Assembly (NCBI GenBank): GCA_030704615.1
Contig: CM060734.1
Location: 1,054,001 to 1,118,000 of the forward strand
Direction of reading: 5' to 3'
DNA: 64,000 nt
Source: Takakia lepidozioides
Taxonomy: Eukaryota; Streptophyta; Takakiopsida; Takakiales; Takakiaceae
Part shown: positions 44,871 through 57,829 of the stretch, piece by piece
Numbering within the stretch: the first letter of the stretch is position 1
Layout: each line of letters opens with the position of its first letter
Notes under the pieces: generated by a model
What the model was told of the DNA's origin: nothing
Database searches by the model: none
Seen by the model: only the letters and a program-made list of their open reading frames with translations
Translations under genes and position numbers: made by a program

Positions 44871-47800
44871 CATATAAAGAATTAATCCTCTAGAAATCCC
44901 TTCACACAAGCATCAATCTGCTGTGTGTGATTTGCCCAAAAACTAGGCCTCAGGAGGGCCTGGGCTTTTGGCACAGCCTCGAGAATTTCAAAGACAGGGG
45001 TACAGGCACAATTCCCTTAATAGATTTGAAGAGAGCGTCTCTTTGGTGAGAGAACCCCGGACAGTGTATCAGAAAATGAATACTGTCTTCAGATTGCCCA
45101 CACAACGGGCAATTGCACTCTCCCTTTCCTCTCTGCTTCTGTTTGCTGTTCAAAGGTAGGCTTCCTGCCCTGAGTTTAAATTTCAGTCTAGTGCCGAGAG
45201 TGGGTAGACCCTTGAGGTCATCCAAGATGTCCTCCCCCATGTCACAGACTGGAAACAAGTTCAGGGAAGTTTTCTGCCTAACTTCATTTTCATCAGACAA
45301 TCTCATGGCAACAGACATGGCATCGGACACTACAGCCTCTAAGTCAGATTTATCCAGCAGGGTCAAGACTTGTGGATCCAGGTCCAGGTCCTTGAGGATC
45401 TCTTACTACTCTCTTCTGCCAGGACTTAGCCTGTTTGACAGGGCGGTCCTGTTTCCAGATATAGAGTCGATTAACTTAGGATATCTGGTGTTGGGCATAT
45501 GTTGCAGCTGACCCCACCATCTGACCTTGAATTCATCTCGTCAACTTAAGGACGGAATGCCAAACTCACCCCGAACAGCCACATTGGCTGTTTTGGAGCA
45601 TGCTGACATACACTCCTTAAGCACCCCCACTTGAATGGATTCTAGAGACTTAGCCTGGTTGGAGTTATCAACCCATATAGCAGATCCGTACTCCAAGGCA
45701 GGTCTAATAACGCGACAAAGCATGGTTTTCTTAACCTCAGAGTTGACCCCTCTGCAGTGGAAAAATTTAGTGAGCCCCAGAGCTTTGCCCTTGCCAGTTT
45801 GAACAACTTTCCGGATATGTGCATCCCAATTACAATTGGAGGAGAACTCAACGCCCAGGTAAGTGTAGGAAGGGAGGACTGGGATCTCTTGGCTACCCCA
45901 CTGCCACTTAAGATCACTTCCTCCCTCTCCTCTGTCGTTGAATGCTACCACTGCACATTTGCTGACATTAGCCTCTAGCCCCCAAAGATCAAAGTATCTC
46001 TTCGCACAATCAATCAACTCCTGGAGATTGGTTGGAGTCTCCCCTATGCCTGCGAAGTCATCCGCAAACATAAGGGCTGGTATGGTGGTATCACCCACCC
46101 TTAACCCAAATCCCTCACTTTCCACATCCTCGAGGAGTTGATTGATGAAAACATTGAAGAGCAGAGGGAGAGAGTACATCCTTGAGCTACACCTTGGTCT
46201 ATGTCAAAGAAGTTGGACTTCTGTCCGTTAACAGTGACACAGCTTTTGGTGTGAGCATACAAGTTGTGGACAACTCTCCACATCTTTCCCTTGATCCCAC
46301 AAGACCAGAGGCGGAACCATAGGCCATCTCTCCACACTGTGTCATAAGCCTTTTTGACATCCAGGAAAAAGACATAAGTGGGTTTCCCTTCTTTTTTCCT
46401 TCCCTGGATAATCTGGCTTAGAGTGAAGATATGATCCACACAGCCCCTGTTTCGCCGAAAGCCAGCTTGGCCTTCGTGGAAACAACCTCTAGACTCCAGA
46501 TCAACCTCAAGACGAGTACTTATAACTCTGCAGAATGTCTTGCCAACAGCATTGAGGAGCGTGATGCCACGGTAGTTCCCGGTTCTTCTCTGTCACCCTT
46601 CTTGTATAGATTGACAATGACCCCCTGTCGCCAGCGAAAGGGATCATTTCAGTCTTCCAGATAAGGTTAAAGAGGAGAACTAGGGCCTCTATCATGGGAT
46701 CGCCACCGTGCTTGATAAGCTCGTTGACAATACCATCAGGTCCACCAGCTTTATATCCATTTAAATGTTCAATTGCTTCCACAATCTCAGAAGAACTAAT
46801 GGGAGCATTATAAGCCATTGAAATATACTCCAGTTCATCAGGGCTGTTTTGAATCATAGGAACAGTTTTTCCAACTGTGTCCCTCCATTCAGCAGAAGAC
46901 CCCTCACTGTTAGACCTAGAAGTTCTGCCAAGGATACTGTAGTGAGTTTCAAAGGTTTTGACAATGTCAACCGATGAAGTCACCACTGCACCTTTAGTAG
47001 TCTTCAGCGCTTGTACTTGCTGACCGTTTTTCGGCTTGTACAAACGTTGAAGGGCCAACCAGAATTTCTTGTCATTACCACCATGGTGGTTTGAGTTTAT
47101 TTCACTGTATAACTTGTCCCAGTATAATTTCTTCTGAGACCTAACAAGCTGATTGATATCTTTACGGAGCTGGTAGTACCTCGCCCACAATTCTCTGTTG
47201 GTTTCCAAATTGCAGCACTCTTTATAGAGGGCTCATCTCTCAGCTATCTTGAGTGTAATCTCATTAGTCCACCAATTAACTGCTCTACCGCAGACAATTA
47301 GTTTCCTCCCAATGATCTTGTCAGCCACGGAGGAAACGAAACTCTCCCAAGAGTCCACTGCTCTTTCGACTTCATTTCTTGCGTTAACAGAGCGTGACTG
47401 AAGTTCTTGGAGCGATTGGACAAAATGAGGGAGAGCCTCTTGCAAGGCCTGGACGTACTCAGCCTTGACCTCCTCATTGTGGAATTTTTCTATGCGCCAC
47501 TTCTGAATCGAACGTTTCACAGATCTCTTGGTGGTGGGAAAACACCTTTTGATCTCAGTCCAAACCAGGAAGTGGTCAGAAGTTCTGTCGATCAACACAT
47601 TGGCACACTGGGGGAACAAAATTTTGTCCATTATGATATAGTCCACAATGGAACGTTCCCCAGTTCGGGGTTTCTCACGAGTCCACTGCACTTGGTCACC
47701 TCTTGTCCTGTTATTCAAGGTCAAAAACTGAAGCTCTTCTAGACAGTTAATTAACCGTCTGCCATTAGAATTCAGCTCGTCCTCACCAAAAGGTCCAATG

Positions 47801-48399
47801 ATATCGTCCTGATGGATCCCTTTGCCCACCCGGGCATTGAAGTCCCCCAATAGTACCACCTGACCTTTGGCAAGGAACGAAGCACAGTCCAGCTTTACAT
47901 CTTCGAAGGCCTTGTCTGCGTCAGCACTAAGGGTCCCCTCTGTGGGCATGTAAACACAACCAACAAAGAGGTCCTTTGTACTCATGCCGCCCTTCAAATT
48001 CAGCTTTAGCCAGATACTATGCTCGTACCTCAAACCCTTGTTGATAATTTCACAATTGTCAAACAAGAAATCACGGACAAAGAATCCAACCCCTTTTTGA
48101 CCGCGTTTGGCAGAGGCTGCCTTGAGAGTACACATCTTACCTGCCCATTTATAACCAATGACATCTCCACCAGTTTATCCGACGTTTCCCATGTTTCTTG
48201 CCCAGCACAGATATGAATATCATTAGTCCGAAGAACTTGTCCCACTTCAAGTTGTTTCCTTTGGTTGGTCAACCCTGAGAAGTTGAAAGTGGCCAGCCGC
48301 AAGCCAGCCCTTTGCGTGTGAATTGTTTGTCGTCTAGGTAGCTTATGATTGCTCCTGGACGGCCAACCGTTCTGCAGAGGGGGGACAGCTACCCCATGT

Positions 48400-48765
48400 G
48401 TAGATTTTGCTCGTCTTGTGTAAACTTTGAGAATTGGTAAACCATTCAGGGTACCAAATCTTTCAGTTACATGACGCACAGGCTCCGCACACATAGGGGC
48501 AGATTGTCCGTCAGACTGCTTGGGGACAATTACCCCGTGTATAGATTTTGCTCGTCTTGTGTAGACTTTGAGGATTGGTAAACCATTTAGAGTACCAAAT
48601 CCTTCAGTTACACGACGTTCAGGCTCTGCACACTTAGGGACTGATTGTCCATCTGACGGCTTGGGGACAATTACCCCGTGTATAGAATTTGTTCATCTTG
48701 TGTAAACCTTGAGGATTGGTAAACCATTCAGAGTACCAAATCCTTCAGATTCAGGACGTTCAGGT
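48400..48765. repeat. Tandem triplication in the LINE coding region
   Basis: A unit of about 140 bases, encoding FGTLNGLPILKVYTRRAKS on the minus strand, starts near 48,765, 48,605 and 48,460. The units are 85-95% alike by eye, and the frame is kept in two of the three junctions. Confidence 0.65.
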
Positions 48766-49207
48766 TCCGTACACTTAGGGGCATCTTGTCCTTCTGGCTG
48801 TTTGGATTCAACCTCATCCAGAGCATCAAACCGATTAGAAACTCTCAAGTTGAAGTTGTTGCCCTTGGTTGTCTTCCTAGAGCGCCCCATTGAATCACCA
48901 ATGTCTAAGACCGCTCTCCAGCCAGTCAAGGGACGAACTTCTTTGAGATTGAATTGATGCGGGACTCTATTAGAAGCACTTTTGGTCATTGCAACCTTCA
49001 ACGTACCCCTGTTATCAAGTCTCGAGATGGTACCATTAGCCATGAAATCCAAGCCTAAGCTAGAGCATGTAGTTTTAAAGGACACATCGTCCATCCTGGC
49101 AAAAACTACACATGAAGCCCTAGATTTGGCATAAGTAACCAATTCCCAGGGATCACCCTGAGGAGTGTTGATGTTGATAGGAGCTAAATTTTTGATTGTT
49201 TTCGCAG

Positions 49208-49210
49208 GCC

Positions 49211-49246
<36 letters not shown>
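49208..49246. repeat. (GA)n microsatellite
   Basis: About 17 GA dinucleotides, with one interruption, at the 5' edge of the LINE. Confidence 0.9.
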
Positions 49247-49251
<5 letters not shown>

Positions 49252-49696
49252 AGCCAGAATAGGCAGGAGGCATGGGGTGTTCTCTTTGACAGTTGCCGAA
49301 GACCAGTTGGATTGGGAAGGAGTTTCCATTTGAACTAAAGGTTTGTTCTGTCCCTTTGCATAAGAAAGAAGGTTTCATTCTGGCCCACTCGCTCCATCTG
49401 TAGTCCATACTTCCAGTTACGGTGGTTTCTCACTGCCCGTCTCTTTTGAATCCACCTGACAACTAGATTTCTCCTCAGTGGCTTTTGAAGTGGGAGTCAT
49501 GCTTACCTTGGCCACCACCCTGTGGTATACTGCAGGATTTGGATTTGACGTATGTGCTCCGTTTCTGCAAAGATTCGGAAGTCAGAAGTGGTGAAGTAAG
49601 TTTCTTGCAGTTCCCTCTGGATGTGCTAGCTGCATTTCTCGTGCTTTGTGAGTTGAGCTTATAGGAGTCTCTAATTCGGACATGTTGACTATGCAG

Positions 49697-52600
49697 GGCT
49701 ATGTGAGTTACGGCCAGTTTTCCCCTGCATATTTTTCTGCAAGTGGCAGTGATGTTGATTTTGTGCAAGTACGTAATGCTCGAAATTTTAAGGGTTTAAG
49801 CTTGTTTGTGTGGAATCTGAAACTGCTCTTGAAGTTAATCAGCTGTATTGAGGGAAATAATGGATCACAATCTTATCGATACACTATTCTCATGTTTCTG
49901 TCTGTTACTGTCAATAGTATATAAATAGATTTGGCCCCTGATCTGTTACGGTTCCATGCGCGAGCAAATTCACATGACGATCTCAATGTTTGTGCTGGAT
50001 CGGGAAAGGTTGGGTGGTTGAGTAATGTTCACCTTGCGCAGGAGTACAGACGTGGGGATTTGAGAGGGTGTGAGAAGCATGGGTATGACTTCAGCGGTCG
50101 CAACACACTGGTATTTTTTACTGCCTGGTCCCTTGACGCAGCCCCATTAACGATCACTAACCATTTCCCATAGTGTGTATAGTATCTTGCGCTGTCAACT
50201 GTAAAGGTGATCTATGCGAGTGAGCGCGATTTGTCGTTACATCCAACTTACTGCAGTCATGTCTCTCATGTGTTGGCAAGTTTTTATTTCTCTCCTATCT
50301 TGTTGAGCAACCAACCTTAGATACGTCTCCCCCTTCGTTTCTTAAGGAGATACTGTGGGCAAAGATAAGTGCCTAAGGATGATTAAGTTCATATTCATCT
50401 TTCAGTGTTAAGATTGAACTTGAATATGTGATGTCAGTGGTGTGGATTGTTTTCCCCTGATCTACTGGTAGCCGAATGTTTTCTTCCACAGGTTTACCTT
50501 ATTTGTGGCTCATGTCCAGGGAGCTCTTCTTGTACAGGTGAGAGCTCTTTGTGGCCCTTGTTGTTCCTGTTGAAGACAATAATATCACTTAGCTTTGAAG
50601 TAATCATATCATAAGGGTGACAAGTCTGGGCCTCAGTGATGCTTGCAATGGCCATAAGAGGTGTAGTTTGGAAAGGTAGGGCTGAGTCCAGATGTTACTT
50701 AACTCTGAGCCTAAAATGTTCTGGTTGGGTGTGTGGATTCCAGACAAGTTTGGCTGCGTCTGCAGTGTAATTTTTGATCAAGAAAAGTGCATGTGAGTCT
50801 GAGAATCACTGTTTACCCTGTAAAAACTGCCAAACCCTGTAGGTTGTGTTGTCATAATTCTCCAGTTTTAATGACCGTGTGGAATAAAGGGACATCTTTG
50901 GAGGGATTGCTATGGGCTAGGCTGGGGACTCATTCATAGGCTTGTAGATTTGGCTAAGAAATCAATTGGAAGTATATAAATGTCTGGCTAACCTCAGTGC
51001 AAACATCCTACTGATAGCTGAGATGATAAATGATGTTTAAGAGCATACTCATGGAAGGACTTCTCCTATTACTGCTAGACCACCTTAGAATCCCACTTGT
51101 TAATTTTTTTTGGCATGACTAGGTTTTGAAGTGTGTTTGCATCTTTAGTCAATATGATTGATTTCTGAAGCTTTTGCTGAAACTTGTTGGCATTTGCTGG
51201 GGTTCTGACAGGGCTACTATCACTCTGGCCATCACTTGTGTGTTGGCTGGCCCACGGGTCTTAAGTGGTTTCACTGCTGGCTTTAGTCCGCGGGGCAAGG
51301 AGGTGGTATGTACACAAAGTTACTCTGTCCTTTGGGGGGTTCGGGGGAAGGGGATAGGGGGGGATGACTCTGTATACAAGGTTTGCAGGGTTTTTGGCTG
51401 TCCATCTTTTATCCAATCATGCAAGAAAGTACTAGATCATACATTAAGTTTTGTTAACGTCCATCCTGGTATGGCAACCTGTGTCATTTTGAACTTTATT
51501 GATCTGTCGCAGTCTATGGGTTGATGAGTATGAGTTTTCAGGAACAAGTTTTGTTGTACGGGTGCCATGTAAGCAGGTGGAAAATGGCATCACACAGTGG
51601 GGGTATGAATCTGTGCACACTGACTACAGGTACTTGGGAGAATATGTTGCTCTATTCTTGTGCCTTGGCTCTTCTTTTCAAAGGATCTACTTGATATTTC
51701 TTTGTTCCCCAAGTATTTTTTACCCATCACCATGATTACCAACAGTCGGATTTGAACTCCAGGAACTCAGTGCTCCCATAAATCTTTTAGCAGATTTGAC
51801 AATTAGTAAGAAACAAGTCAACAAATTTTCAAAGGATGCTATATATATATATATAATTAGTTCTGCTTTTATTTATGTCAGACTATACAACGTTGTGATG
51901 TATGCTTTGGGGTCAGCAATGTGAGAGCTCTCGATTGCATTTGGTATAGCATATCCAACATTGGACAATCAGAACTGTCTAACATTGTTTGTCATGTGTA
52001 TTTTTGTTATCTGCAACTACAATGGTTTATGGAACACTGAACAACGGCACTTTTGTTGGCAGTTTTGGGACTCAGCAGTCACGAGTTTATCTATATTTCA
52101 CAGCACCTGTCATCTTTGCCAGTAGCATTGACAAGCCCTCGTTTAAGGTATGAGGATGCTCCTACCTAAACTTTTTTCCCATTGTTGTTGAGAGCTGTTT
52201 CCACTTCAGCCTTGGTTCATCATACACAGCTGGGGGATATATACTGACATTACAGTTTGTTAATGTCCTGAAGTCACCTCTTATTCTGCTCTCTATATGT
52301 TCTTGCAAGGTGTATCCCGAGAAAGGCTTGAGTGTCCAACTTTTGGGTACGGGTGCTGTTGGATCTGCACCCACAACGGAGTCGCCCACCATTTTGCAAG
52401 TCGACTGGCGATGTGTGCAAATTCCTCCACATCACCACTGCCCTTTTGTGTCATTTTGTACCCGTCCTTGATCTTCACAACATCAAATGTCAGTTGGGTG
52501 ACCCAAATAGTCAACTAGCACGCAGAACGAGTCTGTAGCTTGACCTAGAGCTCACATCTTAAGCGAGAATTTGCTTCCTGGAATAGATGGATTCATGTTG

Positions 52601-54097
52601 CTGTAAAGTTAGGCTTCATCTACCAAAAACTCTAAATCCCCATCTTCTTACTTGATTAGTCATCGACTGACATCGGTTACCAGCCAAAGTCCCTCTGTAG
52701 GATGGGAGGGGTGGCCATTGGTTGCTGGGCATCCTCTTGCAAGCTTACTTGAGAGGGCCCTTGTTGGCACAACTGTGCATGCCTCGATTGAATTTGAGCT
52801 GCTACTTTTGTGCCTTATGTCTCACAGCTAGTTCCTTGTGTTTTGAGGAAGCTTGTTAGTGTCTGGCCATTTTATGTCACAATTGTGACTTTTGGCTTGC
52901 AGGTGACAAGACAGCAGCAGACCCTTACATGGTCAATGTGACAGTTCCTGTGAAAGACTTTGACCCTGTTATCTTCACTCTTGGCAAGCGCTGTGGTAAG
53001 ATACTCCTCTACATTGTTCACTTTTGTTGATGTACATGAGAAACCATGGTTTTTTCTCACAAAGTATGTGCTTAATGAAGTTGGCCAAGTTGTTTTTACT
53101 GTGCAATGGACATGCAATCAACAGATTACAAGCAGGAGGTGGAAAAGACCGGGTCGAATGGGTGGGCAACTTTTGGTGTGCTCTCATGCATGTATGGTCA
53201 CCCTCCCTAATCTTTATACCTCATTTTCCCTCTCTGCCTGTTCCATGCAGACACATGTTCAATGTACTGTGCTATCTGGTCTATACTGCTTTGAAGTTGA
53301 GTTACAAAGCTTTCTGCAAAGACGGGTTGATGAGTCTGTGGGCTTCCTCCAGTTTTACTGTGATGATCACAATGTTCTGCTGTGCCGGCTTTCTTTACAA
53401 CACTCGAGTGGAGGAAAAGGTGGGATATAATGGCCTTTTAAATTTTAGTTAGAGTGAATCCAGGCATTCTTCATCAAATAGGGATTTTTTGAAATGAAAG
53501 GGAAGTCACACTTTTGTAACTGCAGATTATAGCTCCTTCCTGACTTCTAACAAGATACGTCTGTTAAATGTACTGCCAATGTGTTTCAGTTAGGTTGACT
53601 CTCATGCCCAGATTCGGTCTGATGTATTTGTGGTGTTTTCCCAGCATGGTCTGGAAGCTCTTCCTGGACTTGGTGTTGTTGCCAGCTGCCTTGATGCTGT
53701 GAGTATTGCCCAATTGAATTGGAATCCATAACCTATTTGATACTGGAGAGAAGAAAAGAAAACTGATTTCAACTCTTCACATGCAATCTTTCCTTTTCCT
53801 TACATGAGCTGGTTGTTAACTACACCCATGGCCAACACCAGCAACTTTAAAAGCAGTCTAAAAGCTCTGCACTTTTTGTAAGGTCCAGATCAAGCATGGG
53901 GACACATGGCGTGGAAACTGAAAATATTCCATGGTGGGGATTGGTGGTTCTGATTGAAAGCATGATGTATGCAGGCAAGTGGAGATCACCGTGGATATGC
54001 GCCAGCAAATGAGGTGATCAATATTATTGGCCCCTCTCGTAACGGAGCCGCGGCCAGTGGACGAGGTGGACATAGGGATAATTATGGGGCAGTGTAA
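49697..54097 (+). CDS. Multi-exon gene for an unrecognised membrane protein
   Basis: Probable exons: 49,697-49,768 (GYVSYGQFSPAYFSASGSDV), 50,493-50,537 (VYLICGSCPGSSSCT), one near 51,211-51,303, 51,542-51,628 (GTSFVVRVPCKQVENGITQW), 52,061-52,146 (GTQQSRVYLYFTAPVIFASS), 52,312-52,450 (VYPEKGLSVQLLGTGAVGSA), 52,903-52,997 (AADPYMVNVTVPVKDFDPVI), 53,125-53,194 (DYKQEVEKTGSNGWATFG), 53,251-53,418, 53,644-53,699 and 53,974-54,097. The part from 53,200 encodes two hydrophobic stretches (HMFNVLCYLVYTALKLSY and SSSFTVMITMFCCAGFLYN), then a polar tail ending in GRGGHRDNYGAV. The order suggests a luminal or extracellular N-terminal region, two membrane passes and a short cytosolic tail. The last four exons join in frame; several upstream joins do not, so exons are missing or misplaced. 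No family is recognised. Confidence 0.45.
51838..51858. repeat. (AT)n microsatellite
   Basis: About nine AT dinucleotides in an intron of the membrane-protein gene. Confidence 0.85.
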
Positions 54098-54929
54098 CCT
54101 CCATGATGAGAGTCAAACTAAATGACCGCTGAAGCTTGTCAATACACTTGCATGGAGTTATGGATGATTTGTTGACAAGAAACTAATTCTCCAAGTGTAA
54201 GAGAAAGGCGGAATTAGGTGGATGATCTTTACCAGTGGCTGGCTACATCCATGCTGATTGACTATAATTTTCTGTGTACTTAACAACGCCCTTCAACAAG
54301 GCCCTTGCCTGCAGTCTCCTCAGGTGCTCTAATGAGGACCTCCAGAAAGTAGATTATGGAGTGCGAGTAGTCATGGTAGTCATGGAACGGCCACACATCA
54401 TCCTGTTCAGGCTGAAAGTCTGTCTGGGAAAAGCAGGTTGGTCATCAGGCAACAGCCCTTATGCAGCCAATATTCCTAGCCATTCTGTTATGTTCATTCT
54501 GTTATGTTGATTCTGTAACGTGTATGCATTGTTCCATTCTGAATTGAAACGGAGGTGGTTGGTTCCTAACACTTCTCTACTGTGGTAGATGACAGTTGTT
54601 GCAAAATCATCAGAATGTGAGGCGGTGTGTGTGTCACATAAACCCTGGTTTTCTGTAATGGATTTGAGAATATCGCAGAATCAATTGTGGATATCCATAT
54701 TGGGCTGTGTCACAGCCAACCTTCTTGTCCTGCTCAATTGCACCAGGATAACAGCCCTGCATAAGTGATCTGTCCTTCTCTCATCACCTTCAACCCTCCC
54801 TCCTGGGAAATGCAGTCTGCTCATGATATTACATCCACGATAGCCAATCGTCATGGGTAGTTCTGTCACTGATATACAAAAGGAACTTGTTACAGTACAG
54901 AATTTGGGTGATCTGAATGAATTGCATCA

Positions 54930-56050
54930 ATCTAGGTTCACCCTTTCAATCAATTTTGATTGATCTGATACTCAACAGGTACCTCTGACAAGGTATGTCC
55001 AACACACTCGCAAAGATTGAAAGCAATACAAAAAATCATTTGAACGGCGAACGATGGGTTCACCCTTTCAATCAATTTTGATTGATCTGATACTCGACAG
55101 GTCCTTCTGACAAGGTATGTCCAACACACTCGCAATGTTTGAAAGCAATCAAAAATCATTTGGACAGCGAACGATGGGTTCACCCTTTGAATCAATTTTG
55201 ATTGACTTGATACTTGAGAGGAGCCTGTGACAAGGTATGTCCAACACACTCGCAAAAATTGAAAGCAATAAAAAATCATTTGAACAGCGAACGATGGGTT
55301 CACCCTTTCAATCAATTTTGATTGATCTGATACTCGACACGTACCTCTGACAAGGTATGTCCAACACACTCGCAAAGATTGAAAGCAATCAAAAATCATT
55401 TGAACATCGAACGATGGGTTCACCCTTTGAATAAATTTTGATTGACCTGATACTCGACAGGTCCCTCTGATAAGGTATGTCGAACACACTTGCAATGTTT
55501 AAAAGCAATCCAAAATCATGTCACCAGGGAACGATGAGTTCACCTTCTGAGCCATTTTTGGTTCACCTGATACTTGAGAAGAGCCTATGACAAGGTATGT
55601 CCAACATACTCACAATGTTTAAAAGCAATCAAAAATCATTTGAACAACGAATGATGGGTTCACCCTTTGAATCAATTTTGATTGACCTGATACTCGACAC
55701 GTACCTCTGACAAGATATGTCCAACACACTCGCAATGTTTGAAAGTAATCAAAAATCATTTGAACAGCGAACGATGGTTCACCCTTTGAATCAATTTTGA
55801 TTGACTTGATACTTGAGAGGAGTCTGTGACAAGGTATGTCCAACACACTCGCAAAGCTTGAAAGTAATAAAAAATCATTTGAACAGCGAATGATGGGTTC
55901 ACCCTTTCAATCAATTTTGATTGATCTGATACTCGACATGTACCTCTGACAAGGTATGTCCAACACACTCGCAAAGATTAAAAGCAATCAAAAATCATTT
56001 GGACAGCGAACGATGGGTCACCCTTTCAATCAATTTTGATTGACCGGAGG
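54930..56050. repeat. 122-bp tandem repeat, about ten units
   Basis: Each unit contains GGGTTCACCCTTTCAATCAA, then TTTTGATTGATCTGATACTC, ACAAGGTATGTCCAACACAC and CAAAAATCATTTGAACAGCG. Units start near 54,931, 55,056, 55,178, 55,300, 55,422, 55,541, 55,661, 55,780, 55,901 and 56,022. A short palindrome (TCAATCAAttTTGATTGA) sits in most units. Unit 6 (55,500-55,610) is the most diverged. The open frames across it merely translate the repeat. Confidence 0.9.
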
Positions 56051-56258
56051 CCTTGTTTTAAACAGCTGCAGAAAACTCTATAATGCATACAGCATGAACG
56101 TATGGTTCGCGCACAAAGGAACTGGTAAGTGTGTGTAAGCCCGCGGTGCTTGCAAACAGTGTGCGAGAGAGAAGGTCTGCTGCTCTTGTCCTTCTTTGTG
56201 CCACTGCGTAAGGAGTAAAGCTAGCGTGTAATCCGTAACGCCCGCCATAGCTGTTAGG

Positions 56259-56776
56259 CTATAGCCCTTCAATGCACCCCCTTTCTCGGCAGTGGTTATC
56301 GGGGATAACACCGACTCGTCCGCTCAAAACCCTCTTGATTTCTTGATCTTGTTTCTTAAGTGGAGTTACATTTATAGTTCCCTCATCGTTGATTGGTCGT
56401 ATGGTCATTAGGTAATTTTTCATAATTACCTTGTTCATTTCACAAACTGCTTTTGTATGACCAACATATCTACATATTCGACAACGGTTACCCCTTATTG
56501 GAGTACATGCAATGCGGAGAGCCCCTCTCCTCAGGCACATGTTTGAGTTCAAACACCCTTCCATCACTTTCTGGCCTCGTGGCAATTTTCCCGAGAATAC
56601 TTCCTAATTGTTTTTTGACTTTTTGGTCCTTTCGTCATTGTTAACACGTGACCACCTATCACCGTCCCTATGGCATGTGTGGCCTGTGTGGCATGTGCTA
56701 GCCTGTGCTGGCTATGAGAATCCCTGTGTTCTCTCATATGACCATGCACATGAGGCGTTATGGCATGCACTGACAC
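56259..56776 (-). pseudogene. CCHC zinc-knuckle retroelement fragment
   Basis: The minus-strand frame contains CRICRYVGHTKAVC (C-x2-C-x4-H-x4-C), followed by a basic/acidic tail (NVTPLKKQDQEIKRVLSGRV). A different frame just upstream (56,564-56,776) carries KGPKSQKTIRKYSRENCHEA. A knuckle of this type occurs in LINE ORF1 and gag proteins. Nothing else of the parent element is present. Confidence 0.4.
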
Positions 56777-56969
56777 TCAGGAGGCTCGACCCATTTGTCT
56801 CCTCTTTTCACTACTTGCATCTCTTCAACTACACGACACAACATTTCAAAAATAGTTTAAATCACTGCTCTATCGCAGCAATATCGAAGGTATCGCAGGC
56901 TATATCGATGAGAAAGATATTATAAAGTTTTGAAAATTGTCATTGAGTCAGAAATTCCTATTATTCTAC

Positions 56970-57706
56970 AATACTGCCCTCCACAACTCCGAACTAGCAG
57001 CAGCTGAACGTCTGTTGAAAGAGGAAGAGGCATCCTCGGAGGATGAGGAAGAATCCGAGAAGGAACAGGGGGAGGTACAAGTTGGGATCGAGGCCGAGGA
57101 GCCCCTCGGTTTACGAGTGAGTGGTCGCATTGTAAGTTGCCTCCTGATTTCGTGAGGCACCTCCCTTCGCTCTCTTATTTCATTGGCCGACCCTTTCTGC
57201 TTCTGCTGGTATTGACATTCTTGAAGTGGATTTGTTCTTACTGCAGGATGTCAAGTACTACAGGAGGGACGTCTACACCACAGTTCATGGGCAGGGAGAA
57301 CGTGTCTTTTTTTGCCAGGGGGGATTTCATGCCGAGTCCAGAAAGGGACTACATCCTTCCTACTTATGCTGCCCGGTTTGCTTCGGTGTCCATTAGGAGG
57401 TCTTCCGAACCTAGTCGTGTACAACAGATTTTAGACGAGGCAAGCCTCAAGAAAATAAAGATGAGGGAGGAGGCAACAGCTATTAGAGCTCGTTAGGCTC
57501 ATAGATTTGTCTTGGATTCTGCTGAGGAAAGTGGGGGAGAAGAGGCAGAAGATTCCCAGGAGATGAGGTGGACAGTCCCCCAAGGAGAGGACGGTATTTT
57601 TGAGAGGCATAGTGGAACTAATGCATCTCAGAGCTCAGAGGATGGGGGGGATGAGGGGGATGAGGAGGAAGGTGGGGCAAGTTCCTCGGAGGGTGTAGGA
57701 GAGTAG
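56970..57706 (+). pseudogene. ParB-linked DNA methyltransferase, copy C (last two exons only)
   Basis: From TACTGCCCTCC (56,973) onward the sequence is a close match to copy A from 1279. The first part corresponds to the region after motif I (LHNSELAAAERLLKEEEASSED) and ends at the same GTGAGT donor (57,117). The last exon (57,247-57,706) reads FFARGDFMPSPERDYILPTY without the frameshift of copy A, but a TAG stop at 57,494-57,496 interrupts it. All upstream domains are missing because similarity to copy A breaks abruptly at about 56,972. Confidence 0.75.
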
Positions 57707-57769
57707 TGCCTATTCCGGCTATGACAGTTAGGACACACTTGTATAGATGTGGCTTGCCACAAAATTTGC

Positions 57770-57775
57770 AATAAA
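57770..57775 (+). terminator. Poly(A) signal of methyltransferase copy C
   Basis: AATAAA at the same distance from the stop as in copy A. Confidence 0.5.
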
Positions 57776-57829
57776 ATGTTGCATTTCATTGCTATGACGA
57801 GTTCAGTGGTGCCACATTCCAGCTTCAAA

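Larger units (their letters stand above)
44100..49200 (-). pseudogene. APE-type LINE (L1/I-like), near full length
   Basis: Reading on minus: an RNA-binding-like leader (49,142-48,693: SCVVFARMDDVSFKTTCSS); three tandem copies of a FGTLNGLPILKVYTR segment; an AP-endonuclease domain with LRLATFNFSGL, QETW, VVLLGDFNARVG and RTSDHFLVWTEI (48,300-47,530); reverse transcriptase with FLDVKKAYDTVWRDGLW, GVAQGCTLS and ALMFADDFAGIG (FADD active site near 46,070); and a zinc finger CNCPLCGQSEDSIHFLIHCP (near 45,110). Frameshifts (near 48,160, 46,530 and 46,165) and a stop near 47,230 show it is inactive. The 3' region, 44,950-44,100, is non-coding with internal duplications. It is opposite in strand to the membrane-protein gene. 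Confidence 0.8.

Noticed and set aside
52975-53187. Minus-strand frames over the membrane-protein exons
   Set aside because: No splice-consistent chain or family resemblance; the plus strand gives coherent exons.
54950-55974. Open frames repeating CWTYLVRGTCRVSDQSKLI as a repeat protein
   Set aside because: They are translations of the 122-bp tandem DNA repeat, broken at unit variants; there is no start context or conserved fold.
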